NCBI GenBank assembly: GCA_937874185.1
Contig: CALNAK010000021.1
Span: 248,001 to 312,000 of the forward strand
Source: an uncultured Lactobacillus sp.
GTDB taxonomy: Bacteria; Bacillota; Bacilli; Lactobacillales; Lactobacillaceae
Reading direction: 5' to 3'
DNA length: 64,000 nucleotides
The notes beneath the pieces are model-generated. The model ran no database searches, had not been told where the DNA came from, and saw nothing but the letters and a program-made list of their open reading frames with translations. How positions within the stretch are numbered: the stretch's first letter is position 1; every line of letters begins with the position of its first letter. A program made the translations under genes and the position numbers. Positions 16,734 through 24,993 of the stretch are shown here, in pieces.

Positions 16734-18164
16734 TTATAAATTCAAATCTGTCTTAAAGTTAAGAGGTGAAAAATCAGTCGAGTCCGTAATTAATTGGGCG
16801 ATTAGCTCTTTGTATCCATCTAGAGAAAGTTTTGCCATCTCAAATGATGCATCCGTTAAATAATTAGGTAATTCCTCATCGTCTTTGCTCAAGGCTTGTT
16901 CATCAAAATCATGTAACTTCTTACGAAGTGTGATATTGATGTCCTCTTGCTTGTCTTGGAAAGCTTTTCCAAGCTCTTTGTAATGCCCGTCTAACAAAAC
17001 GCCAGCCAATTTATATGTCCAATATGCTGACTTGCTATCATATGGTAGTTTGCCAAGTTTGTACTCTTCTGGAGTATCTGTAATTCCCATATAGAAAGGA
17101 ACATAAATACTTTGAGAAGCTACACCCATAGCTAACCACTGTACACAAGCAATCTCTGGAGCCATATTAGGTCTTATTTGTAAGACATGTGACTCTTGAG
17201 TTTTGGCCAAACTAATTGGACGATAACGCTTGCTATTCTTGGACTTATTCAAAGGATCAAATTCGGTCTTTTGATAATGTGATGCAAGATAATCCTGAGC
17301 GTCATCAACACTCAACAAGCGATTTGCCTTTTTAACAAAAGCTAAATCTTCACTTTCTGGACTCTCATCTGTCTTACCAGAAAACTCTTGTTGACCCCAC
17401 CACACACGAGGGGTGCTGTATATTTCATCAGATAAATCATGTGTTCCAAATATTTCTCTAAAATTGAAGGTCTTTGGTCGTGCATTCAAATGATTTTCTT
17501 CAACGAATTCTTTAATATCTTTACGATATAAAAAGTTTTCGTCATCAGAGAAATCAATCTCCTGGATGGCTAATTGATTAGCCACGACTGCGTAACTATC
17601 GTCGGGAATACGTTGCGCAACCCAGTAGTGACCTGATCCACTTTCAAAGTACCAAACTTCATCTTTATCAGAGAAGAGTACTCCGTTAGTTTCACAAGTT
17701 CCATAATCTTCAATAATCTTACCTAAACGTAAAACACCCTCTCGAGCTGTCTTAACATAAGGTAAAACTACTGTGATCATAGCTTCCTCACCAATACCAT
17801 TTTCATCAAGAGGATCAGCGCCCAAAACACGTTGGTTTGAATAAGCACTTTCAGTTGCACTCATTCCAACACCATATTCGTTAAAACCATCCTCTTCGAA
17901 TAATCCTTCTTTGAAGGTCCATTCAGGAGTGGCTGAATATTTATAGCGAATTTTAGGTAGGTCCATTTGAAAGTCATTAGCTGTAGAAACAAATTTTTGA
18001 TCATCAGTAAAATCTTTATGTTCATGAATGACAAAATGCTTTGGCCAAGATGCTTTTGCATCCTCGTTTCTACCAATGATAGTTGAACCATCGACAGTCG
18101 CATTCTTACCAATCAAGATGCTTGTACAAGCTGATAAAGAAGTTTTGTTATATTCTAATGCCAT
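16734..18164 (-). CDS. C69 family dipeptidase
   Basis: 476 residues. The N-terminal ACTSILIGKNATVDGSTIIGRNED is the peptidase C69 signature; Cys13 is the expected nucleophile, exposed after removal of a short propeptide as in other Ntn hydrolases. ESGSGHYWVAQRIPDD is conserved mid-domain. Such enzymes (PepD) split dipeptides in the cytosol and feed amino acids to metabolism. It is the middle gene of an operon: a YbjQ-like gene upstream (nine bases) and the antiporter downstream. Confidence 0.95.
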   Translation of the reverse strand: MALEYNKTSLSACTSILIGKNATVDGSTIIGRNEDAKASWPKHFVIHEHKDFTDDQKFVSTANDFQMDLPKIRYKYSATPEWTFKEGLFEEDGFNEYGVGMSATESAYSNQRVLGADPLDENGIGEEAMITVVLPYVKTAREGVLRLGKIIEDYGTCETNGVLFSDKDEVWYFESGSGHYWVAQRIPDDSYAVVANQLAIQEIDFSDDENFLYRKDIKEFVEENHLNARPKTFNFREIFGTHDLSDEIYSTPRVWWGQQEFSGKTDESPESEDLAFVKKANRLLSVDDAQDYLASHYQKTEFDPLNKSKNSKRYRPISLAKTQESHVLQIRPNMAPEIACVQWLAMGVASQSIYVPFYMGITDTPEEYKLGKLPYDSKSAYWTYKLAGVLLDGHYKELGKAFQDKQEDINITLRKKLHDFDEQALSKDDEELPNYLTDASFEMAKLSLDGYKELIAQLITDSTDFSPLNFKTDLNL

Positions 18165-18173
18165 AAAATCACC

Positions 18174-18500
18174 TTACTTAAATTTTACTGCGGTACCATA
18201 TGCTGCAACCGTTTCCATGTCAGCACTGATTGAATCTGAATCAAAGCGCATCATAACTACGGCGTCAGCACCCATATCCACGGCATTCTGTCGCAAACGA
18301 CTAATTGCTGTATCACGTGCTTCAGTCAATAGTTCAGTGTAAGCTTTAATTTCACCACCTACAATATTTTTAAAACTAGCTCCAATATTTCGGACAACGT
18401 TTTTTGATTGAGTAGTCAAACCAAAGACCTCACCGATGATTTCATATTCTTGACCTGGAACATTTTCAGTTGTAGTCACTAATATCTCGCTCTTATCCAT
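18174..18500 (-). CDS. YbjQ family (UPF0145) protein
   Basis: 108 residues, whole-length match to the YbjQ/UPF0145 family: VTTTENVPGQEYEIIGEVFG at the start, then AYTELLTEARDTAISRLRQNA and MGADAVVMMRFDSDS. Family members form pentamers with a pore and have been called heavy-metal-binding domains; real function is unclear. First gene of the operon with the dipeptidase and antiporter. GAGGTG precedes the ATG. Confidence 0.93.
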   Translation of the reverse strand: MDKSEILVTTTENVPGQEYEIIGEVFGLTTQSKNVVRNIGASFKNIVGGEIKAYTELLTEARDTAISRLRQNAVDMGADAVVMMRFDSDSISADMETVAAYGTAVKFK

Positions 18501-18610
18501 TAATTCACCTCACAAAAATATTTATTTCACTCCATTAAATAATGTAACACAATCGAACCACATTATGGTTATAACTTTTATATAAAAGGGCTTACTTTCT
18601 AACTTTATTA

Positions 18611-18648
18611 GAAACGCAAAAGACCACTGCAGCAATGCAATGGCCTTT
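18611..18648 (-). terminator. Terminator of the 18710-19096 gene
   Basis: On the minus strand AAAGGCCATTGCA pairs completely with TGCAGTGGTCTTT (two G-U pairs), followed by TTTTGCGTTT. Confidence 0.7.
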
Positions 18649-18709
18649 GTTTGATTAATAATTAATTTTATTGAATTATTAGAATTGCTTATAAACAGAT
18701 TAAAAACAA

Positions 18710-19096
18710 TTATTCTTCATAAGGAATGACAATGTCATTGAGTCCTTCAGGTGTAATCTCAAACCTAGAAACAGTTACCTTTCGTTCAAATATATGTTTC
18801 TGCTTATCATCGTCTAAAACTTCATATTTAACGACTGTCTCACCTACTTTTGTTTGGTCGATCCAGTCTGGTTTTACTGATGCGCGTAATTGATTTCCAA
18901 ATTGATCAGTAAACTTAACTCCCTTTAGAAGATCATAATTAGAGACTTCATATGCATGCTTTTCCTTTTCATAATTATCCATATCACTTTTTAATTCTTC
19001 CAGTCTATGACTATGTGCTAGTGATTCAGGCATGGAGCCTGGTTTAACATTTAATTCCTTTTCATATGCTTTTTTGATTTCTTCAATATCTTTCAT
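18710..19096 (-). CDS. Unknown cytoplasmic protein downstream of a structured leader
   Basis: 128 residues with no signal peptide or membrane helix. The first half is charged and helical (IEEIKKAYEKELNVKP, LEELKSDMDNYEKEKHAYE); the second half is beta-rich (GVKFTDQFGNQLRASV, VVKYEVLDDDKQKHIFER) and reminds one of a small Ig-like fold. I do not recognise a family. ATG is eight bases from a strong ACTTAGGAG site. That site is complementary over ten bases to an upstream element in the leader, so expression is probably controlled at translation. Own promoter and terminator. Confidence 0.8.
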   Translation of the reverse strand: MKDIEEIKKAYEKELNVKPGSMPESLAHSHRLEELKSDMDNYEKEKHAYEVSNYDLLKGVKFTDQFGNQLRASVKPDWIDQTKVGETVVKYEVLDDDKQKHIFERKVTVSRFEITPEGLNDIVIPYEE

Positions 19097-19279
19097 TATT
19101 AAGACTCCTAAGTATTTTTATACAAAATGACCACCTAGCATTCTCACTAAGTGGCCTACTTAGGAGAATATCTATCTACATTGGAGCACGTTGCATAGTC
19201 GACTATGTACGTTGCTGCTGGATTATTGTGTGTAGTCACTAACCAGACTCTTGATATTCTGTGATTCATTTTGTATTCA
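19097..19279 (-). promoter_or_regulatory. Structured 5' leader with alternative folds around the ribosome binding site
   Basis: CTCCTAAGTA (19166-19157) is perfectly complementary to TACTTAGGAG (19114-19105), which holds the ribosome binding site. Between them GGCCACTTAG (19156-19147) pairs with CTAGGTGGTC (19138-19129). The same CTCCTAAGT can instead pair with ACTTAGTGAG (19152-19143, one bulge), which frees the binding site. Further 5', AGAATATC (19260-19253) pairs with GATATTCT (19172-19165) around an inner hairpin (19215-19186). This is the layout of a riboswitch or translational attenuator; it matches no class I know. Confidence 0.6.
19156..19269 (-). CDS. Possible 37-codon leader peptide
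   Basis: An ATG frame of 37 codons inside the leader, beginning MNHRISRVWLVTTH and ending NVDRYSPK. Its last codons (TCT CCT AAG TAG) are the anti-ribosome-binding-site element itself, so a ribosome at the end of this frame would free the downstream gene. There is no Shine-Dalgarno sequence, and the ATG would be only about ten bases from the transcript start, so translation is uncertain. It could be a chance frame. Confidence 0.3.
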   Translation of the reverse strand: MNHRISRVWLVTTHNNPAATYIVDYATCSNVDRYSPK

Positions 19280-19285
19280 GTTGTC

Positions 19286-19314
19286 TTTATAGGGTCGATA
19301 ATGATAAAAGTCAA
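19286..19314 (-). promoter_or_regulatory. Sigma-A promoter of the structured leader
   Basis: TTGACT (19314-19309), exactly 17 bases, and TATAAA (19291-19286) on the minus strand. Start of transcription near 19279. Confidence 0.75.
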
Positions 19315-19332
19315 TACCAGTTTGTTTTTTTA

Positions 19333-19366
19333 TAAAAAAAGACCGCTGGTCTAATGACCAACGATC
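19333..19366 (-). terminator. Terminator downstream of tRNA-Gln
   Basis: On the minus strand AGATCGTTGGTC pairs with GACCAGCGGTCT over 12 positions (two G-U), loop ATTA, followed by seven T. Confidence 0.8.
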
Positions 19367-19500
19367 TAACTGCCCCGACAGCAAAATTTTTTGACTATCT
19401 TTTGACTATCCAATAATATTATTTCTGACACTCTCACGGGCACCGTTGCAGTTTCAAACTATCCAAAGCCCAGTAATATAGGCTTTTAGTTGTATTAATA
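19367..19500. other. Unexplained stretch between tRNA-Gln and its terminator
   Basis: About 130 bases that would be the tRNA trailer. It contains a tandem TTTTGACTATC repeat (19388-19409) and no ORF. tRNA 3' ends are common attachment sites, so this may be a relic of an integrated element, but no duplicated tRNA end was found. Confidence 0.35.
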
Positions 19501-19572
19501 TTGGGCATATTGGGTTCGAACCAATAAATTGCGGATTCAGAGTCCGCTGCCTTACCATTTGGCGAATGCCCA
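19501..19572 (-). tRNA. tRNA-Gln (anticodon CUG)
   Basis: 72 bases on the minus strand. Acceptor TGGGCAT/ATGCCCA plus A, anticodon arm GCGGA-CTCTGAA-TCCGC with CTG at 34-36, and T arm ATTGG-TTCGAAC-CCAAT. The TGGG start is typical of tRNA-Gln. It reads CAG only. No CCA is encoded. Confidence 0.93.
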
Positions 19573-19583
19573 TTAACAATAAA

Positions 19584-19612
19584 ATGTTATAAAAGATTCG
19601 GCCTAATGTCAA
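19584..19612 (-). promoter_or_regulatory. Sigma-A promoter of tRNA-Gln
   Basis: TTGACA (19612-19607), 17 bases, TAACAT (19589-19584) on the minus strand, 11 bases before the tRNA. Confidence 0.75.
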
Positions 19613-19654
19613 TAGTTATACGGTAATGTTTATAAATATCGCTTAATTTTTAAT

Positions 19655-19685
19655 ATAAAAAGAGACTATCCTGATCCAAATAGTC
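19655..19685 (-). terminator. Terminator of the 19706-19996 gene
   Basis: GACTAT pairs with ATAGTC around a ten-base loop; the minus strand continues CTCTTTTTAT. Confidence 0.55.
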
Positions 19686-19705
19686 AGAATGGTCCCCGAT
19701 GTAAA

Positions 19706-19996
19706 TTATTTTACTTGATGGATTTTTGTATCATCAACACTTGTACTAAGAATTTTCATTGATTTTTGCAAGGATTCAAAAATCTCTGTATTTAGTAATT
19801 CTATTATTGGACTCAATCTCTCATACTCATGAGCTAACAAATTTTTGTTTTCTTGTTCCTGATTAACTCTTGTTAATTTCAAATGATAATCAATCAATGC
19901 GTTTATTCTTATCTTTGAATCATCCAATTCACAAATAAGATCATCAATCTTGTCTGTTTCATAAGTCTTTGTACAACCACCAGTTTTAGTATCCAT
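19706..19996 (-). CDS. Small helical protein of unknown function
   Basis: 96 residues, soluble, acidic and mostly helical; the middle (about 20-80) reads as coiled coil (IDDLICELDDSKIRINALID, EYERLSPIIELLNTEIFESL). The short N-terminus MDTKTGGCTKTY has a single Cys. No family recognised. TAGGAG lies eight bases before the ATG. Isolated, with its own weak terminator. Confidence 0.7.
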   Translation of the reverse strand: MDTKTGGCTKTYETDKIDDLICELDDSKIRINALIDYHLKLTRVNQEQENKNLLAHEYERLSPIIELLNTEIFESLQKSMKILSTSVDDTKIHQVK

Positions 19997-20165
19997 GAGA
20001 AATTCTCCTATTTATAATTTTCAGTACCGACTATCCAACCAATTATCAACAATTTACATTTCGATTCCTCCTACATCTTGTCTACAACCCCATTCTAGTA
20101 AATTTAGAGATTAAATATAGGCTATTATCCAGAATGTATATATACAAAATTCATAAAGAAATAAT

Positions 20166-20213
20166 AAAAAACTTCTTGTCTCATTTTTCCAAATGAACTA
20201 AGAAGTTTACATC
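20166..20213 (-). terminator. Terminator of the YrdB-like gene
   Basis: AAACTTCTT pairs with AAGAAGTTT, with an inner TCATT/AATGA stem; TTTTTT follows on the minus strand. Confidence 0.75.
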
Positions 20214-20216
20214 AAT

Positions 20217-20558
20217 TTAATCTCGTTGTTTTTCAGATGTATACATAATGAATAAATCAATAAGTGCAATTACTGCATAGATAATCCCAACTTTTCTTCC
20301 AAAAATGGTTACGAAGCTAACAACACCAATTCCATAAATAAGCATTTCCAAAACCAATTTATCTAAACCGGTCAACGCATTTGGTGATTTAGGTGCACTA
20401 TATCTATTCCAAATAAAAATTACCGCTACTCCAAATACAAAAAATAGCAATTTCAGAAAAATTCCGTTGGCAAAATGAATTCCACTTAACATCCCCACTG
20501 CAGTAACAACTTCTATAAACAATCTAAACGATATAATTAATCCTGAAATAACTGGCAA
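20217..20558 (-). CDS. YrdB family (DUF2568) membrane protein
   Basis: 113 residues with four membrane helices (about 5-23, 30-50, 67-86, 90-107). The loop WNRYSAPKSPNALTG between helices two and three is the conserved mark of the YrdB/DUF2568 family. Function is unknown. The start is TTG, preceded by GAGGGAG. Divergent from the HPP-like gene. Confidence 0.85.
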   Translation of the reverse strand: MPVISGLIISFRLFIEVVTAVGMLSGIHFANGIFLKLLFFVFGVAVIFIWNRYSAPKSPNALTGLDKLVLEMLIYGIGVVSFVTIFGRKVGIIYAVIALIDLFIMYTSEKQRD

Positions 20559-20781
20559 AAAATCAACTCCCTCAAGTATTTGTCTCTACATGAGTAATTC
20601 TAACTACATTGATATTTTTTAGATATAAATTATTGACGATTTTTCAATAAACATTTGAAAACGTTAAATTCCAAAATTATATACGAAATATATCGTTTAG
20701 TTATATTTTTGTGTTACAATTACAACCAGTTTGTCGAAAAATGACGCTTTAATTCGCATTAAGGGAGATATTAACTACCAA

Positions 20782-21699
20782 ATGAACCTATCTAAAATTG
20801 AAAAACGTAACTATCTAATTGGCTTTATTTTCATTATTATCATGGTTTCTAGCGCAACTTTACTAAATGATATGGAAATTATTTTACCAGAAATTGGTGC
20901 CTTAACTGCCGGTACCTGGATTTACCAAAATGACGGTTGGATCAATCAACCTACAAAAATTTTCTTGGCACCATCCGGAACAGCAATTATCGGTTTCCTA
21001 ATCAATCAGCTTGAAATAAGCTATGCCGAAAAAGTTCTCATAGGATTACTATTGATGTTACTTCTATTAAGAGTACTACGTTCAAATTTGGCTCCATCAT
21101 TTGCCACTGGGTTGTTACCTATTATTATTAACGCAACTCACTGGTCCTTTATCGTTGCCATTCTATTATTTACATCCCTATTAATGGTCGGGGTCTTTCT
21201 ACAAGGAAGTTATAAAAAAACTACTCCTAGTGCCAATATCCAAAATCATCACATGTTAATCTTTACAATTATGGCTATTGTTTGGGTCGGCAGCGTCTGG
21301 TCACTAGGGTTCTCTCAAATGGCCGCCATTCCACCTGTCATGGTTGTTTTCTTCGAAGTCTTACAGAAACCTGATTACAATTTAAAAATGGCAAGCAAGC
21401 ACTTTATTGCTTTAGTTGGTGCTGCATCAATCGGGGTTCTCGTTCATTTCTTAATTGCATCATGGTTACTATCGGCTATCATTTCAATGCCTTTAGTCTT
21501 CATATTATTACAATTATTAAAAATAAAATTACCCGCTGCTTTCGCCTTCCCACTATTAGCCTTAGTTCTACCAGCTAATATGTTTAAGATGTTACCAATC
21601 ACAGCAATCATCGCGACAACATTCTTTTTAGGTACAATGGTTATCTATAAAAAATTTGCTAATTATCGAGTTGTTGAAAATGATAATCAAGAAGATTAG
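20782..21699 (+). CDS. Polytopic membrane protein resembling the HPP family
   Basis: 305 residues with about nine membrane helices. The frame is open from a TTG at 20731, but that lies about 12 bases after a TACAAT -10 box and has no binding site, so ATG at 20782 behind AAGGGAG (14-base spacing, rather long) is preferred. EIGALTAGTWIYQND, then APSGTAIIGF and RSNLAPSFATGLLPII, recall the order of HPP-family loops, but the HPP tripeptide is LAP here. Likely a transporter or channel; the substrate is unknown. Ends in a good terminator. Confidence 0.7.
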   Translation: MNLSKIEKRNYLIGFIFIIIMVSSATLLNDMEIILPEIGALTAGTWIYQNDGWINQPTKIFLAPSGTAIIGFLINQLEISYAEKVLIGLLLMLLLLRVLRSNLAPSFATGLLPIIINATHWSFIVAILLFTSLLMVGVFLQGSYKKTTPSANIQNHHMLIFTIMAIVWVGSVWSLGFSQMAAIPPVMVVFFEVLQKPDYNLKMASKHFIALVGAASIGVLVHFLIASWLLSAIISMPLVFILLQLLKIKLPAAFAFPLLALVLPANMFKMLPITAIIATTFFLGTMVIYKKFANYRVVENDNQED

Positions 21700-21706
21700 A
21701 TACAAA

Positions 21707-21749
21707 TAAACACCAAAATCATAAATCTGATTTTGATGTTTATTTTTTT
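21707..21749 (+). terminator. Terminator of the HPP-like gene
   Basis: AAACACCAAAATCA pairs with TGATTTTGATGTTT (one mismatch), followed by seven T. Confidence 0.8.
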
Positions 21750-21751
21750 AA

Positions 21752-22783
21752 CTATTTTACAATTCCTAAATCAATCATTGATTGTGCTGTCGCAATAATA
21801 GCCGTTTTGGCAGAACGCGGATTCCATCCTAATAGTTTCTTAGCTTTATCATTACTTGTACCTGCATATTTACCAACGATTGAAGCAATCATTCGTAATT
21901 TCGGATCCTTAATTGCAGCTAACTTAACTACAGAATTTGGAATTAACTTAGTTGGCATATTTGCTGCATACTTAGGAAATGCTTCTCTCAAAATATCGGC
22001 AACTTCCATCATTGAAAGAGTTTCACCAGTTGTAGCGAGGAATCTTTCTCCGTTGGCTTCATCAGATGTCATTGCTAAGATATGTAAACTTGCTACATCA
22101 CGAACATCGACATATCCGGAATCAACTTTTGGCAAAGACTTGATTTTACCTTCCAACATTTGTTGAATTTGAGTATTGGAATGAGAATATTTAGCTGACA
22201 AAACTGGTCCCATAACGCCAACCGGATTAACTGCTGCTAATTCCAAACCATTACCCTCTTTTTTGATGAAGTCCCAAGCAGCCATTTCTGACATTGTTTT
22301 GGATCTTTGGTATGGATGGATATTCTTATCGTCCAAGTTGGACCAATCTTTCTCAGTATATGGAGTTGTCCGATTCTTATGACCGGCAAACACCGCACCA
22401 TAAGCTGAAGTTAAGACCACTCGTTTTACACCATTATCACGAGAAGCGCGAAGTACTCGAGTTACACCATCGACAGCTGGACGGATCATTTCATCAGGAT
22501 TCTTGAAATTCAATTTTGGAGTTGGTGATGCAACATGAATTACATAAGTAGCTCCAGACATTGTATCTTCCCAATTCTTATCAGAAGTTAAATCAGCTTG
22601 AGAAAATGATAAATCAGAAAAGTCCTTGATTCCACCGGTTGCTAACATTTCTTTAACAATACCTTCCTTCTCAACAGAACGGACAGTTGTTCTAACGGCA
22701 TATCCCTGTTGTAAAAGTTGCAAAATAATATGTACCGCGATGAAACCACTACCACCAGTTACGACTACTAATTGTTTTTTCAT
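21752..22783 (-). CDS. NAD(P)-dependent short-chain reductase of the dihydroflavonol-reductase type
   Basis: 343 residues, extended SDR fold. N-terminal VTGGSGFIAVHI binds the cofactor, with RTTVRS behind strand two fitting NADP. TSAYGAV and YQRSK give the catalytic Ser, Tyr and Lys. Relatives reduce aldehydes and ketones such as methylglyoxal. AGGAGA precedes the ATG. It is divergent from a TetR gene, which probably regulates it through the dyad at 22862-22880. Confidence 0.92.
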   Translation of the reverse strand: MKKQLVVVTGGSGFIAVHIILQLLQQGYAVRTTVRSVEKEGIVKEMLATGGIKDFSDLSFSQADLTSDKNWEDTMSGATYVIHVASPTPKLNFKNPDEMIRPAVDGVTRVLRASRDNGVKRVVLTSAYGAVFAGHKNRTTPYTEKDWSNLDDKNIHPYQRSKTMSEMAAWDFIKKEGNGLELAAVNPVGVMGPVLSAKYSHSNTQIQQMLEGKIKSLPKVDSGYVDVRDVASLHILAMTSDEANGERFLATTGETLSMMEVADILREAFPKYAANMPTKLIPNSVVKLAAIKDPKLRMIASIVGKYAGTSNDKAKKLLGWNPRSAKTAIIATAQSMIDLGIVK

Positions 22784-22861
22784 AATTTAAATATCTCCTA
22801 GAATTACTTAATTTGTTTGAGCTAACGTTTCACTTGTAACGTGCATGAATGTATCCTACAA

Positions 22862-22880
22862 TGTGAACAATAAGTTCTCA
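22862..22880. promoter_or_regulatory. Dyad in the reductase/TetR intergenic region
   Basis: TGTGAACAATAAGTTCTCA: GAAC and GTTC arms five bases apart, with matching outer TG/CA. A plausible TetR operator covering the regulator promoter. Confidence 0.45.
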
Positions 22881-22920
22881 AGTAAATTAAGCGCATCTGT
22901 GACAAAAGGAGAAAAATGTA

Positions 22921-23490
22921 ATGGCAGCTACCGAACATTCACAACAAATCAAACAAGATTCACAAGAATATCTGATTACCGCCCTACTTCAATTGTTGAA
23001 GGATAAAAGATTAAATGAAATAACCGTCACCCAAGTGGTAAAACGAGCTGGCGTTAGTCGCATGGCATTTTACAGAAATTTTGAAACACTTGACGATATC
23101 TTAATCGCATATTTCAAACCAAAAATTGACGATGAGTTCAATCTGGTTATTAATCGTGTACCACAAGACGAAAAGATCAAAGCACTAGGCCAGTTTTTTA
23201 CAGACTTATCCGATAATATGAAATTGGCAACTGAAAGAAAGTTCGAATATATCATTCAAGATATCTTCAATGACAATATGAACCGATTTTATGACAGCAA
23301 TATGAACTGGGACAATTTCAGTAATGTGCAGAAAAAATACTGGGTTCAATTCATGAGTGCCGGTGTTTATTCAATTTGGCGTGAATGGTTAGTTAGTGGT
23401 CAGACTGAATCACTCGATGATATTCATACTTTAATTGCTGACTTTCAAGTCTCAACTTTGCAGGCATTACAAAATCAAACTACAAATTAA
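22921..23490 (+). CDS. TetR/AcrR family regulator
   Basis: 189 residues. The helix-turn-helix lies at about 33-52 (ITVTQVVKRAGVSRMAFYRNF), with the usual YRNF end. The C-terminal ligand domain resembles the TetR_C_8-type of Lactobacillales and holds several Trp residues (NWDNF, VYSIWREWLVSG). Likely represses the divergent reductase. AAAGGAG is upstream of the ATG. The next gene converges two bases after its stop. Confidence 0.92.
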   Translation: MAATEHSQQIKQDSQEYLITALLQLLKDKRLNEITVTQVVKRAGVSRMAFYRNFETLDDILIAYFKPKIDDEFNLVINRVPQDEKIKALGQFFTDLSDNMKLATERKFEYIIQDIFNDNMNRFYDSNMNWDNFSNVQKKYWVQFMSAGVYSIWREWLVSGQTESLDDIHTLIADFQVSTLQALQNQTTN

Positions 23491-23491
23491 A

Positions 23492-24082
23492 TTACGCAAA
23501 AGGATTTCCATATTTATCACAAAATTTATAGAATCCTAATTTATACAAATCAGTAGCTTGATTTGCTTCCTTATCAGAAAGTAAATGAAGCATTTTGATA
23601 ACTAAGTTTGTAAAATCTAAGGCAGCTGTGCCATTTGCTGTCACCAAGTTATCATCCCAGACAGCTTGTTCCATTAAAAAATCATTTTTATTAGTATATG
23701 CATCATAATCTTTCCACAAATATTGTGAATTACCTGTATGTTTATAGCCTGTTAACAATCCATTTCGAGCTAAATAATCGACTGAGCCACAAATCGACCC
23801 CGTTGGTAAACCAGACTTCAAACGTTTAGCAAGCAATTCTTTTAATTTATCATTCTCTATTGACCAAGAATTTCCACCAATCAAAATCAACAGATCCACA
23901 TCATCTGAAATATCATTTAATTGATAATCTACCGTTGTTCTAAAGCCACCGATTGAAGTGATTTCACTATTAATAGAAACAGTTTTTACGATCCAATCAT
24001 CACTTTGATTCAATTTGCTAGAAAGGTAAGCTCCTTCCCAATCAGCATAGTCATTCAACATGAAGAAAACCGCTTGTTTCAT
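23492..24082 (-). CDS. DJ-1/PfpI family protein
   Basis: 196 residues from the ATG at 24082, which follows GGGAG; an upstream TTG frame of 11 codons has no binding site. The fold is the class I glutamine-amidotransferase type: FFMLNDYADWEGAYL at the start and the nucleophile elbow TGSICGSVDYLARNG with the conserved Cys. Such proteins serve as chaperones, glyoxalases or proteases; which one applies is not clear. Its stop is two bases from the convergent TetR gene. Confidence 0.88.
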   Translation of the reverse strand: MKQAVFFMLNDYADWEGAYLSSKLNQSDDWIVKTVSINSEITSIGGFRTTVDYQLNDISDDVDLLILIGGNSWSIENDKLKELLAKRLKSGLPTGSICGSVDYLARNGLLTGYKHTGNSQYLWKDYDAYTNKNDFLMEQAVWDDNLVTANGTAALDFTNLVIKMLHLLSDKEANQATDLYKLGFYKFCDKYGNPFA

Positions 24083-24169
24083 TTTAGAGAATCTCCCACT
24101 TTTATATTTACTCAAATTAAGATTAGTACAAACTTAATTTTCTAGCTACCGAAAAAACAAAAGAACCTA

Positions 24170-24982
24170 CTATTTATCAAGATGATATTCATCTCCATAC
24201 ATCTTCCAGTTCAATGGTCGTTGTAACTTGAACTTTTTCTCATGAATGAATTGCAACTGCACGTTAAGACGAGATAAGTCTTGATGTGCTTTTTCTTTTA
24301 GCATGACCTTTGACCGAACTTTTAAGAATTCACGCAAATATGTTGATTGACTACCATCTTGGCTAGGTGTTTTAGCAATTTTCATAGCTTGTTTCCTGAT
24401 TCCACCAAAACTATCTGCGTTATTTCCGGGGCCATGAACAACCAAAGCATCATAATAAATGTACTGACCCAATGCTCCAAGATCATCTTTTTTAGCAGCT
24501 TTCAAAGCCGGCTCCATATATTGTTGATTCAGAACTTTATTCTGAGCTTGAATGAACTTTTTATCATTAGCTGCCAATTTCCAATCACGAACAAATGCTT
24601 TACCTAGCCCCTTGTGACTAGCACTGCCCTGAACGTTTTTCAATGCAGGTAAATACTTCGTCAGCCGATTATTGAGCCTCAATTTTTGATAATGAAGAAC
24701 TACATCCCTTAAATCTCCAGTCTTAGCGGTGAAACCAATGATTCCAGCCGTATAGCCACGCCCATCACCGATATCTTCGATATAACCATATTGCTTTTTA
24801 TAATTAAGTGTCGAGTTCTCAGCACTACTAACTAGGGAAAAAGTTGTATCCCGTAACTGGCCAGTTTTGATGGTATCACTAGTTTGGTAACCATTATTTT
24901 GATGACTAACAAAATACCATCCACCTAGAAACAGCAATAATATTATTAAGGAAATTATTATAATAGGACGTTTCTTTTTCAT
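24170..24982 (-). CDS. GH46 chitosanase, membrane-anchored or secreted
   Basis: 270 residues. An N-terminal hydrophobic segment (6-25) acts as signal or anchor. The GH46 signature QYGYIEDIGDGRGYTAG holds the catalytic Glu at residue 69, and TGDLRDVVLHYQ follows with the second acid. GALGQYIYYDALVVHGPG is another family block. It hydrolyses chitosan outside the cell. A perfect 11-base inverted repeat sits directly upstream of the ribosome binding site GGAGA. Not part of an operon. Confidence 0.93.
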   Translation of the reverse strand: MKKKRPIIIISLIILLLFLGGWYFVSHQNNGYQTSDTIKTGQLRDTTFSLVSSAENSTLNYKKQYGYIEDIGDGRGYTAGIIGFTAKTGDLRDVVLHYQKLRLNNRLTKYLPALKNVQGSASHKGLGKAFVRDWKLAANDKKFIQAQNKVLNQQYMEPALKAAKKDDLGALGQYIYYDALVVHGPGNNADSFGGIRKQAMKIAKTPSQDGSQSTYLREFLKVRSKVMLKEKAHQDLSRLNVQLQFIHEKKFKLQRPLNWKMYGDEYHLDK

Positions 24983-24993
24983 TTAGATTCTCC

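Noticed and set aside
19129..19156. Intrinsic terminator upstream of the 19096 gene
   Set aside because: Stem is adequate but the following ATTTTGTATAAAAA is a poor U-tract; translational control fits better.
19097..19279. 6S RNA
   Set aside because: No long open-bubble hairpin; the element ends in a gene's ribosome binding site.
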